Shown: in pieces, positions 44,790 to 53,661 of the stretch
Position numbering within the stretch: the first letter of the stretch is position 1
Layout: each line of letters begins with the position of its first letter
Assembly (NCBI RefSeq): GCF_002113125.1
Contig: NZ_NEJP01000016.1
Span: forward strand, 102,258 to 166,257
DNA from: Pseudomonas sp. B20(2017)
Lineage (GTDB): Bacteria > Pseudomonadota > Gammaproteobacteria > Pseudomonadales > Pseudomonadaceae
Length of the DNA stretch: 64,000 bases
Direction: 5' to 3'
Position numbers and translations under genes: made by a program
The notes under the pieces: model-generated
Told to the model about the DNA's origin: nothing
Seen by the model: the letters and a program-made list of their open reading frames with translations, nothing else
Databases searched by the model: none

Positions 44790-46250
44790 ATGTTTTCCCC
44801 AACGGCTTTGCGTCCGCGGTACGCCAAATGGCTGATCGCTACCGGACTCTTCCTGATGCTCAGTGGCTGTGTTGATAAACCCAACACACTCGAGCGCGTA
44901 AAGGAGGATGGCGTGCTGCGGGTGGTCACCCGAAACAGCCCCGCCACCTACTTTCAGGATCGCAGCGGTGAAACCGGCTTCGAATACGAGCTGGTGAAGC
45001 GCTTCGCCGACGATTTGGGAGTCGAGCTGAAGATCGAAACCGCCGATAACCTCGACGACCTGTTCAACCAGATCGGCAAGCCGAATGGCCCGGTACTGGC
45101 GGCCGCCGGTCTGGTCAGCAGCGAACAGCGCAAGAAGCAGGTGCGCTTTTCCCGCTCCTACCTCGAAGTCACCCCGCAAATCATCTATCGCAACGGCCAG
45201 TCACGTCCTACCGACGCCGGCGATCTGGTGGGCAAGAAGATCATGGTGCTCAAGGGCAGCACCCACGCCGAACAACTGGCGGAGCTGAAACAGAAATACC
45301 CTGGCATCCAGTACGAAGAATCCGACGCCGTAGAAGTGGTCGACCTGCTGCGCATGGTCGATGAAGGCCAGATCGACCTGACCCTGGTCGATTCCAACGA
45401 AGTGGCGATGAACCAGGTGTACTTCACCAACATCCGCGTGGCCTTCGACCTCGGCGATGCGCGCAGCCAGAGCTGGGCCGTGGCCGCCGGCGAAGACAAC
45501 AGCCTGCTCAACGAAATCAACAGTTATCTGGACAAGGTGCAGAAGAACGGCACCCTGCAACGCCTGAAAGACCGTTATTACGGCCACGTCGACGTCCTCG
45601 GCTACATGGGCGCCACCACCTTCGCCCAACATTTGCAGCAGCGGCTGCCCAAATACGAACAGCACTTCAAGGCCTACGCCAAAAAAGAGAAAGTCGACTG
45701 GCGCCTGCTGGCGGCCATCGGTTATCAGGAATCGCTGTGGCAACCGGCGGTCACGTCGAAGACCGGCGTGCGGGGCCTGATGATGCTGACCCAGAACACC
45801 GCTCAGGCCATGGGCGTGTCCAACCGCCTCGATCCGAAGCAGAGCATCATGGGTGGCGCGAAATATCTGGCCTACATGAAGGATCAGCTCGACGAGTCGA
45901 TCCAGGAGCCGGATCGCACATGGTTTGCTCTGGCGGCCTACAACGTCGGCAGCGGTCATCTGGATGACGCACGCAAACTGGCGGCCAAGGAAGGGTTGAA
46001 CCCGGACAAGTGGCTGGATGTGAAAAAGATCCTGCCGCGCCTGTCGCAGAAGCAGTGGTACAGCAAGACCCGCTACGGCTACGCCCGTGGCGGCGAGCCG
46101 GTGCATTTCGTGGCGAACATCCGTCGCTACTACGACATCCTGACCTGGGTGACCCAGCCGCAGCTTGAGGGCGATCAGGTGGCCGAGGGCAATCTGCATG
46201 TACCGGGAATCGACAAGTCGAAACCCGCTCAAGAGCCCGCTCCGCTTTAA
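44790..46250 (+). CDS. mltF: Membrane-bound lytic murein transglycosylase F
   Basis: Cleaves peptidoglycan glycan strands to 1,6-anhydro ends. 486 residues from ATG 44790. Lipoprotein-like N-terminus (IATGLFLMLSGCVDKP), an ABC-type solute-binding domain (residues about 45-260, GETGFEYELVKRFADDLG) and a lysozyme-like SLT domain (about 290-460) with the catalytic Glu in IGYQESLWQPAVTS, GLMMLT and WFALAAYNVGSGHLDDA. Divergent from purL; followed by REP DNA. Confidence 0.95.
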   Translation: MFSPTALRPRYAKWLIATGLFLMLSGCVDKPNTLERVKEDGVLRVVTRNSPATYFQDRSGETGFEYELVKRFADDLGVELKIETADNLDDLFNQIGKPNGPVLAAAGLVSSEQRKKQVRFSRSYLEVTPQIIYRNGQSRPTDAGDLVGKKIMVLKGSTHAEQLAELKQKYPGIQYEESDAVEVVDLLRMVDEGQIDLTLVDSNEVAMNQVYFTNIRVAFDLGDARSQSWAVAAGEDNSLLNEINSYLDKVQKNGTLQRLKDRYYGHVDVLGYMGATTFAQHLQQRLPKYEQHFKAYAKKEKVDWRLLAAIGYQESLWQPAVTSKTGVRGLMMLTQNTAQAMGVSNRLDPKQSIMGGAKYLAYMKDQLDESIQEPDRTWFALAAYNVGSGHLDDARKLAAKEGLNPDKWLDVKKILPRLSQKQWYSKTRYGYARGGEPVHFVANIRRYYDILTWVTQPQLEGDQVAEGNLHVPGIDKSKPAQEPAPL

Positions 46251-46269
46251 CCATCACCAAGAACCCAAA

Positions 46270-46358
46270 GTGGGAGCGAGCTCGCTCGCGAATGCGTAGT
46301 GTCAGTCAACAAATTCGTTGGCTGATACACCGCTATCGCGAGCAAGCTCGCTCCCACA
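46270..46358. repeat. REP doublet between mltF and pdxJ
   Basis: Inverted GGGAGCGAGC-class pair: GTGGGAGCGAGCTCGCTCGC at 46270 and TCGCGAGCAAGCTCGCTCCC near 46336. Confidence 0.9.
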
Positions 46359-46374
46359 GGATTTATGTTGATAC

Positions 46375-47118
46375 TTAGTGCTTGGCAGCCGCCAGAATCA
46401 ACGCCTTCATCTCCGACACCGCCGACTTGAAGCCCACGAACAACGCGTGCGCCACCAGCGCATGGCCGATGTTCAGCTCGTTGATGCCCTTGATTGCGGC
46501 AACCGCCTCGACGTTGTGATAGTGCAGGCCATGGCCGGCATTGACGATCAGGCCCTGGGCCAGACCGAAGGCCACGCCGTCCGCCACACGCTTGAGCTCT
46601 TCAGCCACTTCCGTCGGCGTTTCGGCATCGGCGTAACGCCCGGTGTGCAGTTCGATGGCCGGTGCGCCGACGCGCTTCGACGCAGCAATCTGCCGCTCGT
46701 CGGCGTCGATGAACAGCGACACTTCGCTGCCGATCTTCGACAGACGTTCGACCGCCGCCCTGATTCGCTCTTCCTGCCCCGCTACATCCAGACCGCCTTC
46801 GGTGGTCAGCTCCTGACGGGTTTCCGGCACCAGGCAGATGTGCGCCGGACGAATGCGCTCGGCAAACGCCATCATTTCTTCGGTGACGCCCATTTCGAAG
46901 TTCATGCGGGTTTGCAGCACATCCTTGAGCAGCAGCACGTCGCGCTCCTGAATGTGCCGACGGTCTTCGCGCAGGTGCACGGTAATGCCGTCGGCGCCCG
47001 CCTCTTCCGCGTCCAGCGCTGCCTTGACCGGATCCGGATAGCGCGTGCCACGGGCCTGACGCAGGGTGGCGACGTGGTCGATGTTTACGCCAAGGAGAAT
47101 ACGATTGCTGGTGGTCAC
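46375..47118 (-). CDS. pdxJ: Pyridoxine 5'-phosphate synthase
   Basis: Final condensation of the DXP-dependent B6 pathway. 247 residues from a GTG at 47118, which has AGGAG 7 bases upstream; the frame to 47151 lacks such a site. TIM barrel with LGVNIDHVATLRQARG, ADGITVHLREDRRHI, EMGVTEEM, GHALVAHALFVG. Downstream of recO in the same direction, 39 bases apart; typical Pseudomonas order. Confidence 0.97.
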   Translation of the reverse strand: MTTSNRILLGVNIDHVATLRQARGTRYPDPVKAALDAEEAGADGITVHLREDRRHIQERDVLLLKDVLQTRMNFEMGVTEEMMAFAERIRPAHICLVPETRQELTTEGGLDVAGQEERIRAAVERLSKIGSEVSLFIDADERQIAASKRVGAPAIELHTGRYADAETPTEVAEELKRVADGVAFGLAQGLIVNAGHGLHYHNVEAVAAIKGINELNIGHALVAHALFVGFKSAVSEMKALILAAAKH

Positions 47119-47157
47119 GGATGCGCTCCTGAATGGAAAGATTCGGCGCACAGCATA

Positions 47158-47844
47158 TCAGGGCTTGCGAAACAGCTCGCGACTGACGAGAGGACGACCA
47201 CCCAGATGCACGGCCAGCGCTTGTCGCATCAAGCGCTTGGCGGCGGACAACGCGCCGGGGGCCGACCAGTCGGCTTCGGCCATGGCCAGCAGTTCGGTGC
47301 CGTTGAACAGACCGGGTTGCAGCAGGTAGACCCGTTCGAGTCCGGCATCCACCTGCAAACGGTAGAGACCGTCCGCAGCGATGGGCTCGTCATTGATGTC
47401 GGTGTTCAGGGAAAAACCGTAACCAAGATCATCCAGCAGCCGCCATTCGAAGGAACGCAGCAGTGGCTCCAGTGGCCGGCCTTCGGCCAATGCCAGCAAG
47501 GTCGCGGCGTAATGATCGAACACCGCCGGGTGCGGATCTTCGGCGGGCAACAGGCGGATCAGCAGCTCATTGAGATACAGGCCGCTGAACAGCGCCTCGC
47601 CGACCATCCACGTTGCGTTGCCGACGCTTTCCATGCGCCCGACATTCTTCAACTCACCCTTGCCGCGAAACTCCACTTCCAGCGGCACGAATGGCCGCGC
47701 CAGCGTCCCGGCCTTGCCCCGCGCACTGCGCAACACCGCCCGCAGCCGACCTTGCGGCGTGAGGAAGTCCACCAATGCGCTGGTTTCGCGGTAGGCGCGG
47801 GAGTGCAGGACGTAGGCGGGTTGGGCGGGAGGCGCTTGAGACAT
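47158..47844 (-). CDS. recO: DNA repair protein RecO
   Basis: 228-residue mediator loading RecA on SSB-coated DNA with RecR. N-terminal OB fold (PAYVLHSRAYRETSALVDFLTPQGR), then the helical part with LNELLIRLLPAEDPHP and FEWRLLDDLGYG. No zinc-binding Cys cluster, usual for this branch. Downstream of era and before pdxJ. Confidence 0.95.
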   Translation of the reverse strand: MSQAPPAQPAYVLHSRAYRETSALVDFLTPQGRLRAVLRSARGKAGTLARPFVPLEVEFRGKGELKNVGRMESVGNATWMVGEALFSGLYLNELLIRLLPAEDPHPAVFDHYAATLLALAEGRPLEPLLRSFEWRLLDDLGYGFSLNTDINDEPIAADGLYRLQVDAGLERVYLLQPGLFNGTELLAMAEADWSAPGALSAAKRLMRQALAVHLGGRPLVSRELFRKP

Positions 47845-47891
47845 GGATTTCTCGTTGAGGGAAACGCGGTTTACTCATCACCCAAAACCAA

Positions 47892-47981
47892 TGTGGGAGC
47901 GAGCTTGCTCGCGAAAGCGGTGCAACAGTCAACATCTATGCCGAATGTTACATCGTCTTCGCGAGCAAGCTCGCTCCCACA
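47892..47981. repeat. REP doublet between era and recO
   Basis: Inverted GGGAGCGAGC-class pair with arms at 47892-47914 and 47959-47981, lying inside the lepA-pdxJ gene series. Confidence 0.9.
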
Positions 47982-47999
47982 ATGGATCGATGTATTGCT

Positions 48000-48902
48000 T
48001 TACACGTCGCCGTAACCCAGCGAACGCAGCGCACGCTCGTCGTCGGACCAGCCGCCCTTCACCTTGACCCACAGGTTGAGCATGATCTTGGAGTCGAACA
48101 GCAGCTCCATGTCCTTGCGCGCCTCGGTGCCGATGCGCTTGATGCGCTCGCCCTTGTCGCCAATGATGATTTTCTTCTGACCGTCACGCTCGACGAGGAT
48201 CAGCGCATGAATGTGCAGCGTCGCACCCTGCTGCTTGAACTCTTCGATTTCCACGGTGATCTGGTACGGCAGCTCGGCGCCGAGCTGACGCATGATCTTC
48301 TCGCGCACCAGTTCGGCGGCGAGGAAGCGGCTGCTGCGGTCGGTAATCTGGTCTTCCGGGAAGAAGTGATCGTTCTCCGGCAGATGCTCGGCGATGACCT
48401 TTTCCAGCGCGTCGAGGTTGTGACCCTGTTGCGCCGAGATCGGAATGATCTGCGCATTCGGCAGCTGTTCCTGCAACCACGACAGGTGCGGCATCAGCTC
48501 GGCCTTGTCCTCGATGCGATCGGTCTTGTTCAGCGCAACGATCAAAGGGCCGGTCACGTACTGCACGCGCTCCAGCACCATCTGGTCTTCTTCGGTCCAC
48601 TTGGTGCGATCGACCACGAAGATCACCACGTCGACGTCTTTCAACGCCGCCGAAGCGGTCTTGTTCATGTAGCGGTTCAGGGCTTTTTCGCCACCCTTGT
48701 GCATGCCGGGGGTGTCGACGTAGATCGCCTGCACATCGCCTTCGGTCTTGATCCCGAGCATGTTGTGGCGAGTGGTCTGCGGCTTGCGCGAGGTGATCGC
48801 GAGCTTCTGGCCAAGGATGTGGTTCAGCAGCGTGGACTTGCCCACGTTGGGACGGCCGACGATGGCAACATAGCCACAGCGAGTTGCGTTTGTATCAGTC
48901 AT
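48000..48902 (-). CDS. era: GTPase Era
   Basis: GTPase that binds the 16S rRNA 3' end in 30S maturation. 300 residues from ATG 48902 (MTDTNATRC), 8 bases inside the rnc end. G motifs GRPNVGKST, DTPGMHKG, NKTDRIED, and a C-terminal KH domain (HIHALILVERDGQKKIIIGDKGERIK). The earlier in-frame start adds a basic tail within rnc. Overlap with rnc indicates coupling. Confidence 0.97.
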   Translation of the reverse strand: MTDTNATRCGYVAIVGRPNVGKSTLLNHILGQKLAITSRKPQTTRHNMLGIKTEGDVQAIYVDTPGMHKGGEKALNRYMNKTASAALKDVDVVIFVVDRTKWTEEDQMVLERVQYVTGPLIVALNKTDRIEDKAELMPHLSWLQEQLPNAQIIPISAQQGHNLDALEKVIAEHLPENDHFFPEDQITDRSSRFLAAELVREKIMRQLGAELPYQITVEIEEFKQQGATLHIHALILVERDGQKKIIIGDKGERIKRIGTEARKDMELLFDSKIMLNLWVKVKGGWSDDERALRSLGYGDV

Positions 48903-49584
48903 TGCCATTCTCCACACCCAGGGCAATCAGTGCTGCGGCGGCCGCTACCTGTTCGGCAATACGACGGCTTACACCCTGACCCCGGCTTTTTTCATTCAAT
49001 AGGACAACTTCGCACTCGACGAAGAAGGTACGGCAGTGCGGCTCGCCCTGGATATCCACCACTTCATAACGCGGCAGTTCGCAGCCGCGCGATTGCAGGA
49101 ATTCCTGCAGGCGGGTCTTCGGATCCTTGTTGGTATCGACCAGCGTCAGACCTTCGAACTCGCCGGCCAGCCAGGCCAGTACGCGTTCGCGGGCGACTTC
49201 CATGCCGGCGTCGAGGTAGATCGCACCGATCAGCGCTTCAAGGGCGTCGGCCAGAATCGACTCGCGACGGAAACCGCCGCTCTTCAACTCGCCGGAACCC
49301 AGACGCAGGTAATCGCCCAGATCGAAACCGCGGGCCAGCACCGCCAGCGTCTCACCTTTTACCAGCCGTGCGCGCAAACGCGACAACTGGCCTTCGCGCG
49401 CCAGCGGGAAACGGTCGAACAAGGCTTCGCCGGCAACAAAATTGAGGATCGCATCGCCGAGGAATTCCAGACGCTCGTTGTTGCGTCCGGCAAAGCTGCG
49501 GTGCGTAAGGGCCAGGACCATCAGTTCCTGGTCCTTGAAGGTGTAACCGAGCTGACGCTCGAGACGGCTTAGAGAAACGCTCAC
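48895..49584 (-). CDS. rnc: Ribonuclease III
   Basis: 229-residue dsRNA endonuclease for rRNA processing. RNase III domain with NERLEFLGDAILNFVAG and LADALEALIGAIYLD; then the dsRNA-binding domain (DPKTRLQEFLQSRG, HCRTFFVECEV). GTG start at 49584, whose TGA neighbour (GTGA overlap) closes a 61-codon upstream frame that has no start. Confidence 0.97.
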   Translation of the reverse strand: MSVSLSRLERQLGYTFKDQELMVLALTHRSFAGRNNERLEFLGDAILNFVAGEALFDRFPLAREGQLSRLRARLVKGETLAVLARGFDLGDYLRLGSGELKSGGFRRESILADALEALIGAIYLDAGMEVARERVLAWLAGEFEGLTLVDTNKDPKTRLQEFLQSRGCELPRYEVVDIQGEPHCRTFFVECEVVLLNEKSRGQGVSRRIAEQVAAAAALIALGVENGND

Positions 49585-49766
49585 GGTTTACCCACGCTGA
49601 GTTCGTGGCTGGATTCCACCGCCATCGCCGGGATACGGCGCAGGCCTGGGACAATTAACGCTGTGTTCAAAAATGACGTCCTGAATATCGTGGCTTCATG
49701 CCCCGGAGCCGGTTGTGCCGACGCCAGAAATGCATTCGGCGCTGTGGTCAACAGCGCCGTGTTTGT
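49585..49766 (-). other. Intergenic sequence between lepB and rnc with hairpin
   Basis: 182 bases. A reverse-strand frame is open from the lepB stop to the GTGA overlap with rnc, but contains only internal start-like codons and no ribosome site. A strong stem CGGCGCTGT/ACAGCGCCG (49738-49760, 5-base loop) follows lepB, with AATGCATTTC after it. P. aeruginosa has a small gene (PA0769, DUF4845) here; none is evident. Confidence 0.6.
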
Positions 49767-50621
49767 TTACTTGATCAGGCCGACCCGCGAGAAATTCGGC
49801 AGGTGGCTGAGTTTCGGTTCCGGCCAGCTCATCCAGACCGCGAAGGCCTTGCCGACGATGTTCTGGTCGGGAACCATGCCCAGCAGATCCTTGGGAATGT
49901 TCGGATCATCCCAGTAGCGACTGTCGTTCGAGTTGTCGCGGTTGTCGCCCATCATGAAGTAGTGCCCGGCCGGCACGGTCCAGGTATGGTCCGGCGTGGC
50001 GCGGTAGCGGCTCATTTCCTTGCGGATCAGGTGCTCGGCGACGCCAAGTTTTTCCTTGTAGAGCTCCGCGCTGCCCAGCGTGCCCGGCTCGGAGCCGACC
50101 AGTTGCTCGGCAATCGACTCGCCATTGACGAACAGACGCTTGTCGGCGGTGTACCGCACGGTGTCGCCCGGCAGGCCGACCACACGCTTGATGTAGTTGA
50201 CGTTCGGATCGCTCGGGTAGCGGAATACCATCACATCGCCGCGCTGCGGATCACCGACTTCGATGATCTTCTTGTCGATCACCGGCAAACGGATCCCGTA
50301 GGAAAACTTGTTCACCAGAATGAAGTCGCCGACGTCCAGGGTCGGTTTCATCGAGCCGGACGGAATCTGGAACGGCTCCACCAGAAACGAACGCAGCACC
50401 AGCACGATGAACAGCACCGGGAAGAACGACTTGCCGTACTCGACCAGCAGCGGTTCCTTGTTCAGCTTCTCGACCACCATCACATCAGGCTGGCTGACGC
50501 TGCCCTGATAGGAGGCGATGGCAGCACGCCGACGCGGTGCCAGGATCAACAGATCGAGCAACGCCAACAGACCGCAGACGAACACGGCAATGACCAGCAA
50601 CAGCGGGAAATTTAGTGACAT
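49767..50621 (-). CDS. lepB: Signal peptidase I
   Basis: Cleaves signal peptides of exported proteins at the periplasmic face. 284 residues, two N-terminal TM helices (LLLVIAVFVCGLLALLDLL; SFFPVLFIVLVLRSFLVEPF), catalytic Ser in IPSGSMKPTL and Lys in YIKRVVGLPGDTV, and box E GDNRDNSNDSRYWD. 9 bases after lepA and transcribed with it. Confidence 0.97.
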   Translation of the reverse strand: MSLNFPLLLVIAVFVCGLLALLDLLILAPRRRAAIASYQGSVSQPDVMVVEKLNKEPLLVEYGKSFFPVLFIVLVLRSFLVEPFQIPSGSMKPTLDVGDFILVNKFSYGIRLPVIDKKIIEVGDPQRGDVMVFRYPSDPNVNYIKRVVGLPGDTVRYTADKRLFVNGESIAEQLVGSEPGTLGSAELYKEKLGVAEHLIRKEMSRYRATPDHTWTVPAGHYFMMGDNRDNSNDSRYWDDPNIPKDLLGMVPDQNIVGKAFAVWMSWPEPKLSHLPNFSRVGLIK

Positions 50622-50630
50622 AGGACCTGA

Positions 50631-52427
50631 CTATTCCAACCTGAGCACGGCGAGGAAGGCTTCTTGTGGAATCTCCACGTTGCCGACCTGTTTCATGCGT
50701 TTCTTACCGGCCTTCTGCTTCTCAAGCAGTTTTTTCTTACGGCTGACGTCGCCGCCGTAGCACTTGGCCAATACGTTCTTTCTGAGCGCCTTGACGGTTG
50801 TCCGGGCGACGATCTGACCGCCAATGGCAGCCTGGATGGCCACGTCGAACATCTGACGAGGAATCAGTTCTTTCATCTTCTCGGTCAACTGGCGACCTTT
50901 GAAGTGCGAATTGTCACGGTGCACGATCAGCGCCAGAGCGTCGACCTTGTCGCCGTTGATCAGCACGTCCAGTTTCACCAGATTAGCCGATTGGTAACGA
51001 TCGAAATGGTAGTCCAGCGAAGCATAGCCGCGGCTGGTGGATTTCAGACGATCGAAGAAGTCCAGGACCACTTCGTTCATCGGCAGGTCGTAGGTCACTT
51101 GCACCTGATTGCCGAGGAACAGCATGTCGACCTGCACACCGCGTTTTTCGATGCAGAGGGTGATGACGTTGCCCAGGTGTTCCTGCGGTACCAGGATGTT
51201 GGCGCGCACGATCGGCTCGCGCATGTCTTCGATCGACGAGACGTCCGGCAGCTTCGACGGGTTGTCGACGTAAATCGTTTCACCGGTTTTCAGCACCAGT
51301 TCGAAGATTACCGTCGGCGCGGTGGTAATCAGGTCCAGGTCGTATTCGCGCTCAAGGCGCTCCTGGATGATCTCCATGTGCAGCATGCCGAGGAAGCCGC
51401 AACGGAAGCCGAAGCCCAGTGCGTCGGAGCTTTCCGGGGTGTATTGCAGCGACGAGTCGTTCAGGGTCAGTTTCTGCAGCGCTTCGCGGAAGTCCTCGAA
51501 GTCGTCGGAACTGACCGGGAACAGACCGGCGTAAACCTGCGGCTGGATGCGTTTGAAACCTGGCAGCACCGGAACGTCCGGGGTGGAGCTCAGGGTCAGG
51601 GTGTCACCGACCGGCGCACCGTGAATGTCCTTGATGCTGGCGATGATGAAGCCCACTTCGCCGGCCTTCAGGTCAGCGGTGGCGGTGTGTTTCGGGGTGA
51701 ATACGCCAACGCTGTCGACCAGATGCACCTTGCCGGTGGATTTGACCAGAATCTTGTCGCCCTTCTTCACGCGACCGTGACGCACACGCACCAGGGAGAC
51801 AACGCCCAGATAGTTGTCGAACCAGGAGTCGATGATCAACGCTTGCAGCGGATCTTCGATGTTGCCGGTCGGCGCAGGAATGGTAGCAACCAGACGCTCG
51901 AGCACTTCGTCGACACCCAGGCCGGTCTTGGCGCTGCAGGTGACGGCGTCGGTGGCGTCGATGCCGATGATCTTCTCGATCTCGTCCTTGACGCGATCGG
52001 GCTCGGCCTGTGGCAGGTCGATCTTGTTCAGGACCGGCATGACCTCGAGGCCCTGCTCGATGGCGGTGTAGCAGTTGGCAACGGACTGGGCTTCAACGCC
52101 CTGCCCCGCATCGACCACCAGCAACGCACCTTCACAGGCCGCCAGGGAGCGGCTGACTTCATAGGTGAAGTCAACGTGGCCCGGGGTGTCAATGAAGTTC
52201 AGCTGGTAGGTGACGCCGTCTTTGGCCTTGTAATGAAGGGTGACGCTGTGGGCCTTGATGGTGATCCCGCGCTCACGCTCCAGCTCCATGGAGTCGAGGA
52301 CCTGGGCTTCCATCTCGCGATCGGCCAGGCCGCCGCACATCTGGATGAAACGGTCAGCCAGCGTCGACTTGCCATGGTCAATGTGGGCGATGATGGAGAA
52401 ATTGCGGATATGACTCAAATCACTCAC
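50631..52427 (-). CDS. lepA: Elongation factor 4 (LepA)
   Basis: 598-residue translational GTPase, implicated in back-translocation and 30S biogenesis. AHIDHGKSTLADR, DTPGHVDF, NKIDLP G motifs; EF-G-like domains II-V; C-terminal KKLLEKQKAGKKRMKQVGNVEIP. No truncation. First of the lepA-lepB series. Confidence 0.98.
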   Translation of the reverse strand: MSDLSHIRNFSIIAHIDHGKSTLADRFIQMCGGLADREMEAQVLDSMELERERGITIKAHSVTLHYKAKDGVTYQLNFIDTPGHVDFTYEVSRSLAACEGALLVVDAGQGVEAQSVANCYTAIEQGLEVMPVLNKIDLPQAEPDRVKDEIEKIIGIDATDAVTCSAKTGLGVDEVLERLVATIPAPTGNIEDPLQALIIDSWFDNYLGVVSLVRVRHGRVKKGDKILVKSTGKVHLVDSVGVFTPKHTATADLKAGEVGFIIASIKDIHGAPVGDTLTLSSTPDVPVLPGFKRIQPQVYAGLFPVSSDDFEDFREALQKLTLNDSSLQYTPESSDALGFGFRCGFLGMLHMEIIQERLEREYDLDLITTAPTVIFELVLKTGETIYVDNPSKLPDVSSIEDMREPIVRANILVPQEHLGNVITLCIEKRGVQVDMLFLGNQVQVTYDLPMNEVVLDFFDRLKSTSRGYASLDYHFDRYQSANLVKLDVLINGDKVDALALIVHRDNSHFKGRQLTEKMKELIPRQMFDVAIQAAIGGQIVARTTVKALRKNVLAKCYGGDVSRKKKLLEKQKAGKKRMKQVGNVEIPQEAFLAVLRLE

Positions 52428-52534
52428 GGATCAACACTCAAAAAGGCTGCAGGCTTGGCCCGCCGAAAAATAGCCGGGAATTGTACCTGATACACGGCGC
52501 AAGCGTCACGTTCGCCTGTCACCCGGATTGCATG

Positions 52535-52569
52535 CAAAAACGCCCCGGTCTGGCGACCGAGGCGTTTTC
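52535..52569 (-). terminator. Intrinsic terminator of lptG
   Basis: Reverse-strand stem AAACGCCTCGGTCGCCAGACC... folding to AACGCC(C)CGG, followed by TTTTTGC, 31 bases past the lptG stop. Confidence 0.85.
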
Positions 52570-52599
52570 AAGGCTAGAGCGTTAGTGAAACCTTGTTCA

Positions 52600-53661
52600 T
52601 CAACCGGCTCGACGCAACAACCAGACACCCGCCAGCGCACACACGCCAGCCGGCACCAGCACCGCGAACAGCGGCGAGAAGCCGAACACCAGACTGGACG
52701 GGCCCAGCAGATCCTGAACGATGCGGAAGGTGAAGCCCACCAGCACACCGGTGAACACCCGCTGACCGAGGGTCACCGAACGCAGCGGACCGAAGATGAA
52801 GGAGATCGCCATCAGTACCAGCGCGGCGGTCACCAGCGGCTGCAACACCTTGACCCAAAATGCCAGCCAGTAACGGCCGTTGCTCAGGCCCTGATCGGCC
52901 AGATAGTGGATGTAACCCCACAGACCGGTGATCGACAGCGATTCCGGCGCCATCACTACGGTGCTCAGCAATTGCGGGCTCAGCGAGACATCCCAGCGCT
53001 CGACCGGCGTATTGACCACTTCGGTGCTGCGCTCATGGAATTTGGTGGTGGTCACGTCGGTCAGCTGCCAGTGATCCGTGTCGAACTCGGCGCGCTTGGC
53101 GAAGCTCGAGCTCAGCAGATGACGCTCTTTGTCGAAGTGATAACGGGTCACGCCATACAGGCGACCGTTGGGCTGTACGGAGTTGATGTGAATGAACTCC
53201 TCGCCCTGACGATGCCACATGCCGTGCTTGGCGCTCTGCGCGTCGCCGCTGCCCTGCGCCAGCGAACGGTTGGCCTGGGCCATGCTTTCGGTGGCCGGTG
53301 CCACGTACTCGCCGATCAGCACGCCGGCCAGCATCAGCACCAGCATCGGCTTCATCACCGCCCAGACGATGCGCCCGATGGACACACCGGCGGCACGCAT
53401 TACGGTCAGCTCACTGCTGCTCGCCAGACTGCCGAGGCCGATCAGGCAGCCGATCAGCGCCGCCATCGGCAACATGTCGTAGAGCCGGCGCGGCGCGGTC
53501 AGGAGCACGAAACTCAGGACATCGACCAGGGTGTAAGTGTCACTGACGTCGCCCATCTCGTCGATGAACGCGAACAAAGTGGCCAGGCCGAGAATGATCG
53601 CCAGTACTGCGATGATCGCAATGAATACGCTGCTGCCGATGTAGCGGTCGAGTTTAACCAC
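52600..53661 (-). CDS. lptG: LPS export permease LptG
   Basis: 353 residues; six TM helices around a periplasmic beta-jellyroll domain (about 135-270, e.g. GMWHRQGEEFIHINSVQPNG). Part of LptBFGC, which extracts LPS from the inner membrane. MAALIGCLIGLGSLASSSELTVMRAAGVS is the coupling-helix region. Overlaps lptF by 8 bases. Confidence 0.95.
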   Translation of the reverse strand: MVKLDRYIGSSVFIAIIAVLAIILGLATLFAFIDEMGDVSDTYTLVDVLSFVLLTAPRRLYDMLPMAALIGCLIGLGSLASSSELTVMRAAGVSIGRIVWAVMKPMLVLMLAGVLIGEYVAPATESMAQANRSLAQGSGDAQSAKHGMWHRQGEEFIHINSVQPNGRLYGVTRYHFDKERHLLSSSFAKRAEFDTDHWQLTDVTTTKFHERSTEVVNTPVERWDVSLSPQLLSTVVMAPESLSITGLWGYIHYLADQGLSNGRYWLAFWVKVLQPLVTAALVLMAISFIFGPLRSVTLGQRVFTGVLVGFTFRIVQDLLGPSSLVFGFSPLFAVLVPAGVCALAGVWLLRRAG

